A DNA stretch of 64,000 bases from Mucilaginibacter sp. CSA2-8R (GTDB lineage Bacteria; Bacteroidota; Bacteroidia; Sphingobacteriales; Sphingobacteriaceae), in contig NZ_CP152389.1 in NCBI RefSeq assembly GCF_038806765.1, positions 1,240,001 through 1,304,000 on the forward strand, written 5' to 3'. Positions 52,721 to 61,670 of this stretch are shown here, piece after piece. Below the pieces are notes generated by a model. The model worked only from the letters and a program-made list of their open reading frames with translations. It was not told where the DNA came from and did not search any database. A program made the translations under genes and the position numbers. Within the stretch, counting starts at the first letter, position 1, and every line of letters begins with the position of its first letter.

Positions 52721-52738
52721 GTTGATATGTCAACTAAT
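52721..52738. promoter_or_regulatory. MarR-type operator copy 1 (before the TolC gene)
   Basis: GTTGATATGTCAACTAAT: a GTTGA-N4-TCAAC dyad plus CTAAT-side flank. 17 of 18 bases match copy 2 in the same orientation. It abuts the perfect palindrome ATGTTTAAACAT (52709-52720). Confidence 0.6.
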
Positions 52739-52749
52739 GATTGGCGTTA

Positions 52750-53196
52750 TCAGGTTATAGCTTGCAGATGGGTTGAGCATTTTTCCAATAGTTCTGTAAG
52801 TATTAATTTTTCGGCTACTGACAGGTTAGTGAACATCTGGTTGTCTATAGCATCTGCTTCGCCGGCTATCTTTTTTGCTAAATCTGCTCCTGTATCGGTG
52901 ATACTGATGAGCTTCTTCCGTTTATCTGTAACATCAGGTTTTACCTTTAAAAATCCCGAGCTTTCCAGCGAAGCTATCGTTCTCAACACAGACGATTTAT
53001 CACGTACAATCTCGTCGGCAATATCCTGCTGAGATACCGGGCCATGATAATAAGCCACCATCAATACTGGTATCTGCTCAAACTGAATGTTTACTCCATC
53101 TTTAGAAAATAATTTATTGGCTTTGTTACAAATTATTTTGTGAATGTTGAAGATCTTAAACAGCAGCAAATCTTTATTAATACTACATCTTTCCAC
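52750..53196 (-). CDS. MarR-family transcriptional regulator of efflux system 2
   Basis: 148 residues with a GTG start at 53196 (no better ATG is in frame; a TTG at 53169 is an alternative). Winged helix region about 50-110: VSQQDIADEIVRDKSSVLRTIASLESSGF is the HTH and recognition helix, DKRKKLISITDTG the wing. Dimerisation helices flank it. Likely represses its own promoter and the efflux operon and is released by a toxic ligand. Its own promoter carries one copy of the dyad and the downstream tolC spacer the other. Confidence 0.88.
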   Translation of the reverse strand: MERCSINKDLLLFKIFNIHKIICNKANKLFSKDGVNIQFEQIPVLMVAYYHGPVSQQDIADEIVRDKSSVLRTIASLESSGFLKVKPDVTDKRKKLISITDTGADLAKKIAGEADAIDNQMFTNLSVAEKLILTELLEKCSTHLQAIT

Positions 53197-53200
53197 ACTG

Positions 53201-53230
53201 TAAATCTAAAAAATAAAGTTGATGTGTCAA
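53201..53230 (-). promoter_or_regulatory. marR promoter
   Basis: Minus strand: TTG at 53230-53228, then 19 bp, then TAGATTTA (53208-53201; one mismatch to TAnnTTTG). The TTG is inside operator copy 2. Predicted transcript start is at or next to the GTG start. Confidence 0.55.
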
Positions 53231-53235
53231 CTAAT
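53218..53235. promoter_or_regulatory. MarR-type operator copy 2 (over the marR promoter)
   Basis: GTTGATGTGTCAACTAAT, same as copy 1 except one base in the dyad centre. It covers the -33 element of the marR promoter. Confidence 0.65.
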
Positions 53236-53330
53236 TTTAGTGTGCGTTGTAAAATATTAATGATGAAAGCAGATCGAGTGTATTGTTAAAGATAAAAGTA
53301 TAATTTTAGCATCATTGTACTACTTAGTTT

Positions 53331-54974
53331 ATGAAAACAACAAATTATCTGTTTACCGCCGGCATAAGCCTGGGTTTAATGGTAAATATTGCCCAGGCGC
53401 AAAAGGCTACTGTAAATAAAGAGGTGGCGCAAGCCATGGAGCAGGCCAGCCCGGCTCAACTTAAAGCAGACATTACTTACCTGGCCGATGATAAACTGAA
53501 AGGGCGCCAACCAGGTACCGAAGGTTACCAAATGGCAGCGGATTATGTAATAAGCAGAATGAAAGCCTATGGCGTACAGCCCGCCGGAGAAGCCGGTGGC
53601 TGGCTGCAACAGGTAAAATTACGCAAAGCCTTTATCGGCCCTAATCCGGAAGTAATATTAACTAAAGGTACTTCAGGTAGCATTTTGGCTTATGGTAAAG
53701 AGGTAACTGTTATACCTAACCCAGCCGAGAGCACTGGCAGTGTGAACGCACCTGTGGCATTTGTAGGTTGCGGAATCACTAACACTGAGCAAAATTATGA
53801 CGATTATAAAGGCATAGATGTAAAAGGGAAGGCGGTGCTGATTGTTAGGGGAGCGCCCAAAAGCTTTCCGTCGTCTGTGGCCTCGCATAGCATGGACATG
53901 GTAACGCTGCAAAAAAATGCTGCGGCTCATGGTGCCATAGCCGTGCTGTTCGCCTCGTCAGACAGTACCCGCCGCATGATTAACAATATGAACCGCCCGT
54001 CGTACAGTGTGCTGGACAATCAGGGTAAGGTATCAGTTTCGGGTAGTTTTTATTCTACACAAATTAAAATGGTAGCTACCCTGAGCTACGCCGTATCTAA
54101 ACAGTTTTTGCAGGGTGGCGGTAAAGAAATTGATGCAACCGTGGCTGCCCTCAAAAACGGAACCGTACAGTCGGCTGATTTAGGTTATACGCTGAAAGGT
54201 AGGTATACCAGTACCTGGCAGGATATAAACAGCTTTAATGTAGTAGGCAAGGTTACCGGCAGCGATGCAAAGTTGAAAAACGAATACGTGGTACACAGCG
54301 CTCACTTAGACCATTTGGGTATTGGCCGCCCGGTAGAAGGTGATTCGCTTTACAATGGTGCACATGATAATGCGTCGGGCGTAGCCAGTATGCTGCAGAT
54401 TGCCAATATATACTCGCATGTAAAAGTTAAGCCTAAACGCTCGGTACTGTTTGTTGCCGTAACCGGCGAGGAGTTAGGCGAGTTAGGTTCAGGCTATTTT
54501 GCGGTGAACCCAACGGTGCCTGTAAAAAATATTGTAGCCGACGTAAACACCGACATGCCAACCATTATTGCTCCATTGCTTTCTGTTACAGCATTAGGAG
54601 CCGAGCATTCATCGCTGGCTAAGGTAGTAGACGAGGCCGCTGCTTATCTGGATTTAACCGTTGAGCCTGACCCAGAGCCTAAAGAAAACCGTTTTGTGCG
54701 TAGCGACCAGTACAGTTTTGTTAAACAAGGAATACCCGCCTTGCACATCAAATACGGCAGCCGCACACCCGATGGTAAAAATAACCTGAACGAGACAGTG
54801 GCCGTATGGCGCGCAAAATACTATCACAAACCGCAGGATGACATTAACGGTATGTTTGATTTTGATGCCGGTGCCAAATACGCCAGGTTAAACTTTTTAA
54901 TAGGTTACCTGGTAGCTAACAACCCGGTACGCCCGGAATGGAATAAAGGCGATATTTTTGCCGCGAAGCAATAA
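53331..54974 (+). CDS. M28-family zinc aminopeptidase, exported
   Basis: 547 residues. Signal peptide ends near AQAQ (residue 24). Peptidase catalytic half about 290-530: His325/Asp327 in HSAHLDHLG, Asp346 in GAHDNASGV, Glu380/Glu381 in TGEELGELGSG, Asp in VNTDMPTI and His in LHIKYGSR provide two-zinc ligands and the base. A PA-type insert lies at about 120-260. It releases amino acids from peptides in the periplasm or outside. Alone, ending in a terminator. Confidence 0.9.
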   Translation: MKTTNYLFTAGISLGLMVNIAQAQKATVNKEVAQAMEQASPAQLKADITYLADDKLKGRQPGTEGYQMAADYVISRMKAYGVQPAGEAGGWLQQVKLRKAFIGPNPEVILTKGTSGSILAYGKEVTVIPNPAESTGSVNAPVAFVGCGITNTEQNYDDYKGIDVKGKAVLIVRGAPKSFPSSVASHSMDMVTLQKNAAAHGAIAVLFASSDSTRRMINNMNRPSYSVLDNQGKVSVSGSFYSTQIKMVATLSYAVSKQFLQGGGKEIDATVAALKNGTVQSADLGYTLKGRYTSTWQDINSFNVVGKVTGSDAKLKNEYVVHSAHLDHLGIGRPVEGDSLYNGAHDNASGVASMLQIANIYSHVKVKPKRSVLFVAVTGEELGELGSGYFAVNPTVPVKNIVADVNTDMPTIIAPLLSVTALGAEHSSLAKVVDEAAAYLDLTVEPDPEPKENRFVRSDQYSFVKQGIPALHIKYGSRTPDGKNNLNETVAVWRAKYYHKPQDDINGMFDFDAGAKYARLNFLIGYLVANNPVRPEWNKGDIFAAKQ

Positions 54975-54988
54975 TGGCCCATGATAAC

Positions 54989-55024
54989 AAAAAATGCCAC
55001 CTGGTAATCCGGGTGGCATTTTTT
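54989..55024. terminator. Terminator between the M28 and MFS genes
   Basis: Perfect 13-bp stem (54989-55001 with 55012-55024), 10-nt loop, T run on the plus strand and A run upstream; works for both convergent genes. Confidence 0.9.
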
Positions 55025-55025
55025 A

Positions 55026-56537
55026 TTAGGCTATGTTTTTTAATTCTTCGCGTTGTTGCTTGCGGTGCCTTACCATTTTAACAACTTTACGTTTAACAGT
55101 AGTGCGTGGGTGATAAATGCCATTAGTAACCTCGCGCCCCAGATTAGTACGAAGCCTTTTGCGAAAGCTGACATGCATATGGTTAACCACTTTTTCGCGC
55201 TCCACTTCGCCTTCTTCTTTAATTTTACCGAGGTAGCGTAGAGAGGTTAGGGCCAGTAAGCCGCCTATAATAAAGAAGTAATTCCAGCCTTGCAGGTTAA
55301 TTAACGTTATGTTACTTACATCGCCGGCGGCGTTAAATTGCATATTCCAGCTAAAAGGGTGCGTGGCAAAATAATCTGCCATTAGTCCGCCAAGCATCGG
55401 CGCAATGGTAGAAAAAAAGGCTACAAACATGTTTTTAGTAGAAATGTAAACGATGGCCTCCTGCTTAGGCGCCAGTTTAAAGCCAATATTACTCAAGGCT
55501 AAGTTAATTCCGGCTGTAGCTGCGCCGCTGATGATGTGTATAGCAGCCAGCATAACCACTGCTATTGATGTTGATGCAGGCATCCCCACGAAAGCAAAGG
55601 CCAGTATGCAGGCAATATATAATGGTGCACAAATGCTAATGAGCGTTTTGTTGCTAAACCAATCAGAGTAATTGCCCCACAGTTTTAAAGATAATATACC
55701 GCTGATTTGCCCTAAAATACCCAGACCGATAATGTATGACAACGGCAAACCAATCGTCTTCAGCATAAACACCGAAAAGAAAGGGGTAGCCAGGTTAAGT
55801 GCAAAAGCCCAAAACGAGTTAAATATAAGCAGGTTCTTGAAATTTTTGTTTTTAAGCGGCTTGCCAAATAAGGTAAGCAACTTGTCATCCATGGGCAGTG
55901 ATTGCGGCTCGGGCGTGCGCAGTAAAAATGCTACACTGGCCATACCCAGCATGCCGCCAATTAAAAACAGCAAGTGATAAGTGAGTATTTCCTGTTGCGG
56001 ATAGTGAAGCTTTACGTAATCAATGCCAAAAGCGGTGGCCAGGCTCAGACTAACATTTAAAACCTGCGCTATACGGCTGCGGCGCGAAAAAAAGCTACCC
56101 AATTGTGTACCGGGTACTAAATCTTTAATCCATGAGTTCCAGCTGGCACCGGCAATGTCGCCAAACACGTGCTGAAAAAATAGCATCAACAGCAACACCT
56201 GTATGCTGGTACCCCGGGTAAACACGAAGGGGATAATACCGATAGCCAGGATGGGCAGGCGGGCCAAAAAGTTAAACAATGCGGTTATGGCCCTCCGGTT
56301 GTTAAACCGTTGTACCATCCAGATAGAAAATAGCTGAAAAACAGTGGTAAATGTAGGCAGCGCGGCAAACAAACCCAACTGAAAGTTGGTAGCGCCCATG
56401 TTAACCGCCATAGCTGTTAAAAAAGTGCCGCTGGTAAACACCACCATCGCTTCGGAGGTCATACCATCGGCCATCACCAGATTTAAGCCTCGTTTAATCT
56501 GGCGGTCTGTTAAAAATGCAGAAGGACGTAAGTTCAT
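55026..56537 (-). CDS. MFS transporter with long basic C-terminal tail
   Basis: 503 residues from the ATG at 56537 (MNLRPSAFLTDRQIKRGLNL). About 12 membrane helices with MFS loops such as FNNRRAITALFNFLARLPIL after helix 3. The last 65 residues after the final helix are cytoplasmic and strongly basic (RKRLRTNLGREV, TTVKRKVVKMVRHRKQQREE), unusual for MFS. Substrate unknown. Promoter box TAGATTTG lies about 72 bp upstream. Confidence 0.85.
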   Translation of the reverse strand: MNLRPSAFLTDRQIKRGLNLVMADGMTSEAMVVFTSGTFLTAMAVNMGATNFQLGLFAALPTFTTVFQLFSIWMVQRFNNRRAITALFNFLARLPILAIGIIPFVFTRGTSIQVLLLMLFFQHVFGDIAGASWNSWIKDLVPGTQLGSFFSRRSRIAQVLNVSLSLATAFGIDYVKLHYPQQEILTYHLLFLIGGMLGMASVAFLLRTPEPQSLPMDDKLLTLFGKPLKNKNFKNLLIFNSFWAFALNLATPFFSVFMLKTIGLPLSYIIGLGILGQISGILSLKLWGNYSDWFSNKTLISICAPLYIACILAFAFVGMPASTSIAVVMLAAIHIISGAATAGINLALSNIGFKLAPKQEAIVYISTKNMFVAFFSTIAPMLGGLMADYFATHPFSWNMQFNAAGDVSNITLINLQGWNYFFIIGGLLALTSLRYLGKIKEEGEVEREKVVNHMHVSFRKRLRTNLGREVTNGIYHPRTTVKRKVVKMVRHRKQQREELKNIA

Positions 56538-56540
56538 CAA

Positions 56541-56934
56541 TAAAAAAGCGCCGTATACTCAAAGCGCTCAGTTGAGTTTAATCGATTAATAGTTTAATTA
56601 AGGGGTTGCAAATCTACACAATTTGCCGACTCAGGTGATGGAATTTTCTACTGAGTTTATGCGCTTTTCTACGGTGTTAAAATCTATAAAGTTTCAGTCA
56701 GGCTTTATGATATTAAAAGATAAATAGCTGACACGATAGGAAAGTTTGTTGATGTTTATAAAGGTAATTGGCAACCCAATTGAGTGTTCACCGCGTCATA
56801 ATCCGCAGCTATACAGTTAAGTGTTAAATCTGTTTAATATTTTTTAATTTAAATATTTATGTATTTTTAGAAACGCTTTGCCAAATAATAAATAGCCTGA
56901 GCGAGCCTGATTACTCCGTTAATACTATTGAAGT
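56541..56934. other. 394-bp intergenic region before the type IX secreted protein
   Basis: Carries the MFS promoter box (56609-56616), and a weak TATTTTTA (56862-56869, one mismatch) that could serve the downstream gene. AT-rich, no coding frame or repeat otherwise seen. Confidence 0.5.
56609..56616 (-). promoter_or_regulatory. Putative -7 box (TAGATTTG) of the MFS gene
   Basis: Exact TAnnTTTG match on the minus strand, about 72 bp before the MFS ATG. No good -33 TTG. Confidence 0.4.
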
Positions 56935-59900
56935 GTGAGAAAATTTCTCTTTTGCGCCTTGCTGACTTTTTTTTGGTTTTGCGGATGGCAGAGCGGCTAT
57001 GCCCAAACGAGTAAGGGTACTGAGTTTTGGACAGCATATATGTCACATAATGATGGTGCAGGCCCGAATGGTAGCCAAATGAGTTTATATATAACCTCAG
57101 ATGTAACTACAACGTTTAATGTCGAGTTTGCAGACGGAACTCCAATTGCTTCAGGTACAGTTAACGCTAATACAGCTTATACACCGATCAATATACCCAC
57201 CATTGGATATTTGGGTAGCAGTGAGGTCTTAGCAAGCAAAAAGGGAATACACATTACTTCGGCACTTCCTATTGCTGTATATGCGCACATATATTTTCAA
57301 AGTGTTTCCGGTGCAACATTGCTACTGCCGGTAAATGCGCTCAATAAAAATTATTTTTCCATTAATTACACTCAATTATCAAACGCAACTTTTAACAATC
57401 CGGCATTCTCTACTTTTGCTGTTATTGCTACCGAAGATGAAACTACAGTACGCATCACGCCTACAAAAGACATCGTAAATCGCGTTGGTAACACCAATAT
57501 AATTACTCATGCTAAGGGAATACCTTTCGAAATTAACTTACAAAAGGGTGATGTTTATCAGGCAGCAGCAAGTGAAGATTTAACCGGTACTCGTATAGTT
57601 TCAATCTCTACGGCTACGGCTGCATGTAAAAAAATCGCTGTTTTTTCGGGAAGTAGTCGTATGCGAATAGGGCAATCTACAACAAATACATCATCTGACA
57701 ATTTATTTCAGCAGGTCTACCCAACTGCAGTATGGGGTAAAAACTTTGTAACGGCTCCGTTAAAGGGTAGGTCATATGATGTTTTTCGTATTATATATAG
57801 CGATCTATCTGCTAAGGTAAAAGTAAACGGTATTTCTGTTAATCCAACGCAAACCACAGGTGATATAGGTTTTTATGAATTTGAAACACCAAACGGCTCA
57901 AATGCAAACAATATCATTTCGTCTGATAAGCCTATTCAAGTTGCTCAATACGCGGTAACACAAAGTAACGGCTACAACAATACCGTTTTTTCAGAATCGG
58001 TAGGCGACCCAGAAATGATATTTTTACCGCCAATTGAACAGGGGCTCAATAAAATTACTTTCTATTCGTCGCCCTACAGTAATCCCAATATAAAGGTTAG
58101 TTATCTAAATGTCGTTATATCAGCCGCTGCTGCTGCATCATTCACAATCGACGGTAATTTATATGGGGCTGCAAATTTTCTTCCTATTGCAGGAACGCCT
58201 TATGTATATGCACAAATACAAATGCCGTTCGGTTCTCATACAATAGCGGCTTCTGATAGTTTCAACGCTGTGGTTTACGGTTTTGGTAGAGCAGAATCAT
58301 ATGGTTTTGCGGCAGGAACGAATCTTCGTGATTTGAATGAGTATATAAGCTTGGGCGATGCCAGCAGCTCCACTGGTACCCGGCTAAATGGTTGCACGGG
58401 TACGCAATATGATTTGCAGCTTAAGGTGCCTTATAGGCCAACCAAGATTGTTTGGGATCCAGGCGACGGGACTGCGGCGACACCGAGCCCTTTTCTAACG
58501 CCAATAAAAACCGACACATTAAGTGACAGCACTATTCTATATACTTATCGTTTTTTCAGAAAGGTTAGTTATGCAGTAGGTGCTTATCAGGCAAGTGCAA
58601 CAGTAACATTGCCTGTCGTTAGCAATAATGACTGCAGCGCAGACAGAATTATCAACTTTAATTTTAATATACTTGATTATCCGGTTTCAAGTTTTACCAC
58701 TGCCGCGAATAATTGTGCAGGAAGCAGCGTTCAATTTACAGATAGCTCGAACCCTTCAGGTGCCAATATAGTGCAATGGATTTGGGACTTTGGAGATGGT
58801 ACCAACAGCACGGCAGGCAATCCTAATACGGCCAACATCCAAAATCCAACACATACTTTTACACAAGCCGGAAATTATACCGTTAAGCTGACGGTAGTTA
58901 ATGAAAATGGCTGTTCGGCTACAGCGCAGCAAACGGTACACGTTAGTCGTAATCCAACAGCATCCTTTAAAATATCTACACCTGATTGTGCTGGTAAAGA
59001 TATCACCTTTACCGATCTTTCTGTAGCCAACGAGGGTAGCCTTAGTCAATGGACGTGGAATTTTGGGGATGGCAGTGCTGTCGCAACGCTTACCAGCAAC
59101 ACCCCGTTTACGCACCAATATGCCACAGCCGGAACATACAATGTTACCTTACAAGTAACTAATAGCTCAGGCTGTACAAGTAACATATTTACTTTGCCTG
59201 TAGTAATACATGAATTGCCGCAGGCTAACTTTGTACTGCCTGATGCTTGCGTATTAGACAATATTAAATTCATTAACACCAGTACAATAGCTGATGGTAC
59301 GCAAAGCTTGTTTACTTATTTATGGAATTTTGGTGATGGAAACATATCAACTACCAAAGATGGTGTACATCATTACAATGCGGCGGGTACGTATCAGGTT
59401 ACTTTAACGGTAACTTCTGTTTATGGTTGTGTAAGCACCACTACTCAAAGTTTCTTTTTGAACGGGTCTTTCCCTATAGCTAAATTTAATATACCCGATC
59501 AGATATGCAGCAGTGATGCACTTACCATAGCCGATCAGTCTACGGTTAACCCCGGCAACATCACCCGTTACGATATTTATTATGACTATGATCGTAAGCC
59601 TACTTCGGTAGTTACTTATGATCGTAACCATCTACCCATACCAACTGATAAAATTTTTACACACAACTATGGTTTAAATAATACCATAGGATATGCAGAT
59701 TATCATATCAAAATTGTGGTTTACTCGGGCAGTAGTTTAAGTTGTACTGCCGTTTATGATAAAACAGTGCGGGTTTATGCTAATCCGTTGGTTACGTTAT
59801 CTGCACCGGCTACCCTTTGCCAAAATGATATACCTGTGCAAATTGCAGTAGATACACACGGCTTTACTGGTCAGGGTGTGTTTAGCGGGGGCGGTGTTAC

Positions 59901-60531
59901 CAGTACCGGCGTTCTCGATCCTAAAAAAGCCGGGCCGGGTAATCATCAAATCGTCTATAAATTTATGAGTGATGCAGGGGGGTGCGAAGCTTCAGATACT
60001 GTAAACATCAAGGTCAACGCTGTGCCGCTCATCACCGGGAAGCGTAGTGCACTTATACTTTCCGGAGGGCAGATAACGCTTGATCCGCTCGCGGTTTCTT
60101 TAGACGGAAGCACATTAACTTACACATGGTCGCCGGCTGCGGGGTTAAGCAATACGCATATCATGAGCCCGGTGGCAAGTCCGCAAACTGATACCCAGTA
60201 TACGCTTACCGTATCATCATCCAATGGCTGTTCAGCATCTGCTGTGTTTGCTGTGAGTGTTTTACAGCAACCTATAGTTTATAATACCTTTACGCCCAAC
60301 GGCGACGGGGTGAATGATACCTGGAACATCTCTAACCTGAATACTTATGTAAATGCTACGGTAGAGGTGTTTAATCGCAACGGCGACCGCGTTTATTACT
60401 CTATTGGCTATCCAGTACCATGGGATGGGCGTTACAACGGCCGGGATTTACCAGAAGGCGTTTACTATTATATTATTAATCCGAAAAATGGCAGACAGGC
60501 TCTATCGGGTTCGGTAACCATTATCAGATAA
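56935..60531 (+). CDS. Type IX secreted protein: IgGFc-binding-like, PKD repeats, gliding C-terminal domain
   Basis: 1198 residues with a GTG start (MRKFLFCALL). Signal peptide ends near YAQT. Residues about 30-440 match an IgGFc-binding-protein-type domain (GTEFWTAYMSHND, IPTIGYLGSSEVLASKKGIH). Three PKD-like repeats are centred on WDFGDG (about 617), WNFGDG (about 708) and WNFGDG (about 798). The end (1119-1198) is the gliding-motility C-terminal domain TFTPNGDGVNDTW...LPEGVYYYIINPKNGRQ, the type IX type B sorting signal. Predicted cell-surface adhesin or matrix protein. The PorP/SprF partner follows with a one-base overlap. Confidence 0.9.
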   Translation: MRKFLFCALLTFFWFCGWQSGYAQTSKGTEFWTAYMSHNDGAGPNGSQMSLYITSDVTTTFNVEFADGTPIASGTVNANTAYTPINIPTIGYLGSSEVLASKKGIHITSALPIAVYAHIYFQSVSGATLLLPVNALNKNYFSINYTQLSNATFNNPAFSTFAVIATEDETTVRITPTKDIVNRVGNTNIITHAKGIPFEINLQKGDVYQAAASEDLTGTRIVSISTATAACKKIAVFSGSSRMRIGQSTTNTSSDNLFQQVYPTAVWGKNFVTAPLKGRSYDVFRIIYSDLSAKVKVNGISVNPTQTTGDIGFYEFETPNGSNANNIISSDKPIQVAQYAVTQSNGYNNTVFSESVGDPEMIFLPPIEQGLNKITFYSSPYSNPNIKVSYLNVVISAAAAASFTIDGNLYGAANFLPIAGTPYVYAQIQMPFGSHTIAASDSFNAVVYGFGRAESYGFAAGTNLRDLNEYISLGDASSSTGTRLNGCTGTQYDLQLKVPYRPTKIVWDPGDGTAATPSPFLTPIKTDTLSDSTILYTYRFFRKVSYAVGAYQASATVTLPVVSNNDCSADRIINFNFNILDYPVSSFTTAANNCAGSSVQFTDSSNPSGANIVQWIWDFGDGTNSTAGNPNTANIQNPTHTFTQAGNYTVKLTVVNENGCSATAQQTVHVSRNPTASFKISTPDCAGKDITFTDLSVANEGSLSQWTWNFGDGSAVATLTSNTPFTHQYATAGTYNVTLQVTNSSGCTSNIFTLPVVIHELPQANFVLPDACVLDNIKFINTSTIADGTQSLFTYLWNFGDGNISTTKDGVHHYNAAGTYQVTLTVTSVYGCVSTTTQSFFLNGSFPIAKFNIPDQICSSDALTIADQSTVNPGNITRYDIYYDYDRKPTSVVTYDRNHLPIPTDKIFTHNYGLNNTIGYADYHIKIVVYSGSSLSCTAVYDKTVRVYANPLVTLSAPATLCQNDIPVQIAVDTHGFTGQGVFSGGGVTSTGVLDPKKAGPGNHQIVYKFMSDAGGCEASDTVNIKVNAVPLITGKRSALILSGGQITLDPLAVSLDGSTLTYTWSPAAGLSNTHIMSPVASPQTDTQYTLTVSSSNGCSASAVFAVSVLQQPIVYNTFTPNGDGVNDTWNISNLNTYVNATVEVFNRNGDRVYYSIGYPVPWDGRYNGRDLPEGVYYYIINPKNGRQALSGSVTIIR

Positions 60532-61553
60532 TGCATAAGATGAGAGTTTGGTTGTTGAGTGTGCTATTTTTCATGATCAGCGTGTACAATCTATCTGCCC
60601 AGCAACGCCCGCAGTATACGCAATATGTGTTTAATAACTATTTGCTTAATCCAGCGGTGTCTGGCATCGAAAATTATACTGATTTCAGGGCGGGTTACCG
60701 CAGCCAGTGGACAGGTTTGGAGGGGGCGCCGGTTACCAGCTATGTATCTGTAAATGCACCTATAGGTTTGAATTTTACTGAGGGTGATCCCATGAGTATG
60801 TCCAGCGGATCCGATAATCCGCTGAGTCGTTCGTATACACGTAACTACATGGCTGCCGAGCCTCATCATGGTATAGGTATGATGGCTATAAGCGATAGGG
60901 CAGGGCCTATCACCCAAACCTCTGTTGCGGGTACCTACGCTTACCATTTGGGTTTAACGCCTAAGCTTAATTTGTCGGTTGGCGTAATGGCCGGAGTGAA
61001 CCGTATAAGCCTTGATTTAAGCCAGGTAACGCTCGAAAACCCCAACGACCCTGCAATTACCAATGGTAATGCCAGTCAGTTTAAACCTGATGTTGGTGTA
61101 GGTGTGTGGGCTTACTCGGGTAATTATTATGTAGGTGCATCAGTGCAGCAGCTACTAAAGCAAACTATTACTTTCGGTGATGCCTCTGTTTATAATCAGG
61201 GAAAAACAGTGCCGCACTATTTTATTACCGGCGGTATGAAGGTTTTTTTGGACGAAGACATTACATTACTCCCGGCTTTTTTAGTTAAGATGGTTAACCC
61301 GGCACCGTTAAGCTATGATATCAACTTAAAACTGGCGTTTAGTAATAAATTATGGGTAGGCGGTTCGTACCGGCATAATGATTCAAAATCCGCCATGGTA
61401 GGTATCAATATAAATTCGGTTATCAATGTAGGGTATGCCTACGACTTTACCAGTTCCAACCTGCGCACGGTTAGTAATGGCAGCCACGAAATTGTGCTGG
61501 CCATTTTATTTAATAATCGTTACAAAGTGAGTAGTTCGCAGCGAAGCTGGTAA
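60531..61553 (+). CDS. PorP/SprF-family type IX secretion outer membrane protein
   Basis: 340 residues. Signal peptide ends near LSAQ (24). The N-terminus QRPQYTQYVFNNYLLNPAVSG followed by FRAGYRSQWTGLEGAP is the PorP/SprF signature; the remainder is a beta-barrel. Such proteins anchor or help export type IX substrates bearing the gliding C-terminal domain and typically sit right after them. Its ATG shares a base with the preceding stop (TAATG), so it is co-translated with the secreted protein. Confidence 0.93.
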   Translation: MHKMRVWLLSVLFFMISVYNLSAQQRPQYTQYVFNNYLLNPAVSGIENYTDFRAGYRSQWTGLEGAPVTSYVSVNAPIGLNFTEGDPMSMSSGSDNPLSRSYTRNYMAAEPHHGIGMMAISDRAGPITQTSVAGTYAYHLGLTPKLNLSVGVMAGVNRISLDLSQVTLENPNDPAITNGNASQFKPDVGVGVWAYSGNYYVGASVQQLLKQTITFGDASVYNQGKTVPHYFITGGMKVFLDEDITLLPAFLVKMVNPAPLSYDINLKLAFSNKLWVGGSYRHNDSKSAMVGININSVINVGYAYDFTSSNLRTVSNGSHEIVLAILFNNRYKVSSSQRSW

Positions 61554-61670
61554 GTAAAGTGATGGCATCAATTTTTAACGCGGGGTTAAGTGTAATAGAT
61601 TGTGCAAAAACGAAAGTTTAGTTTGTTGATTGATATAGCATTTTAGAGATTGAAGGCGGAAATTATAAAT

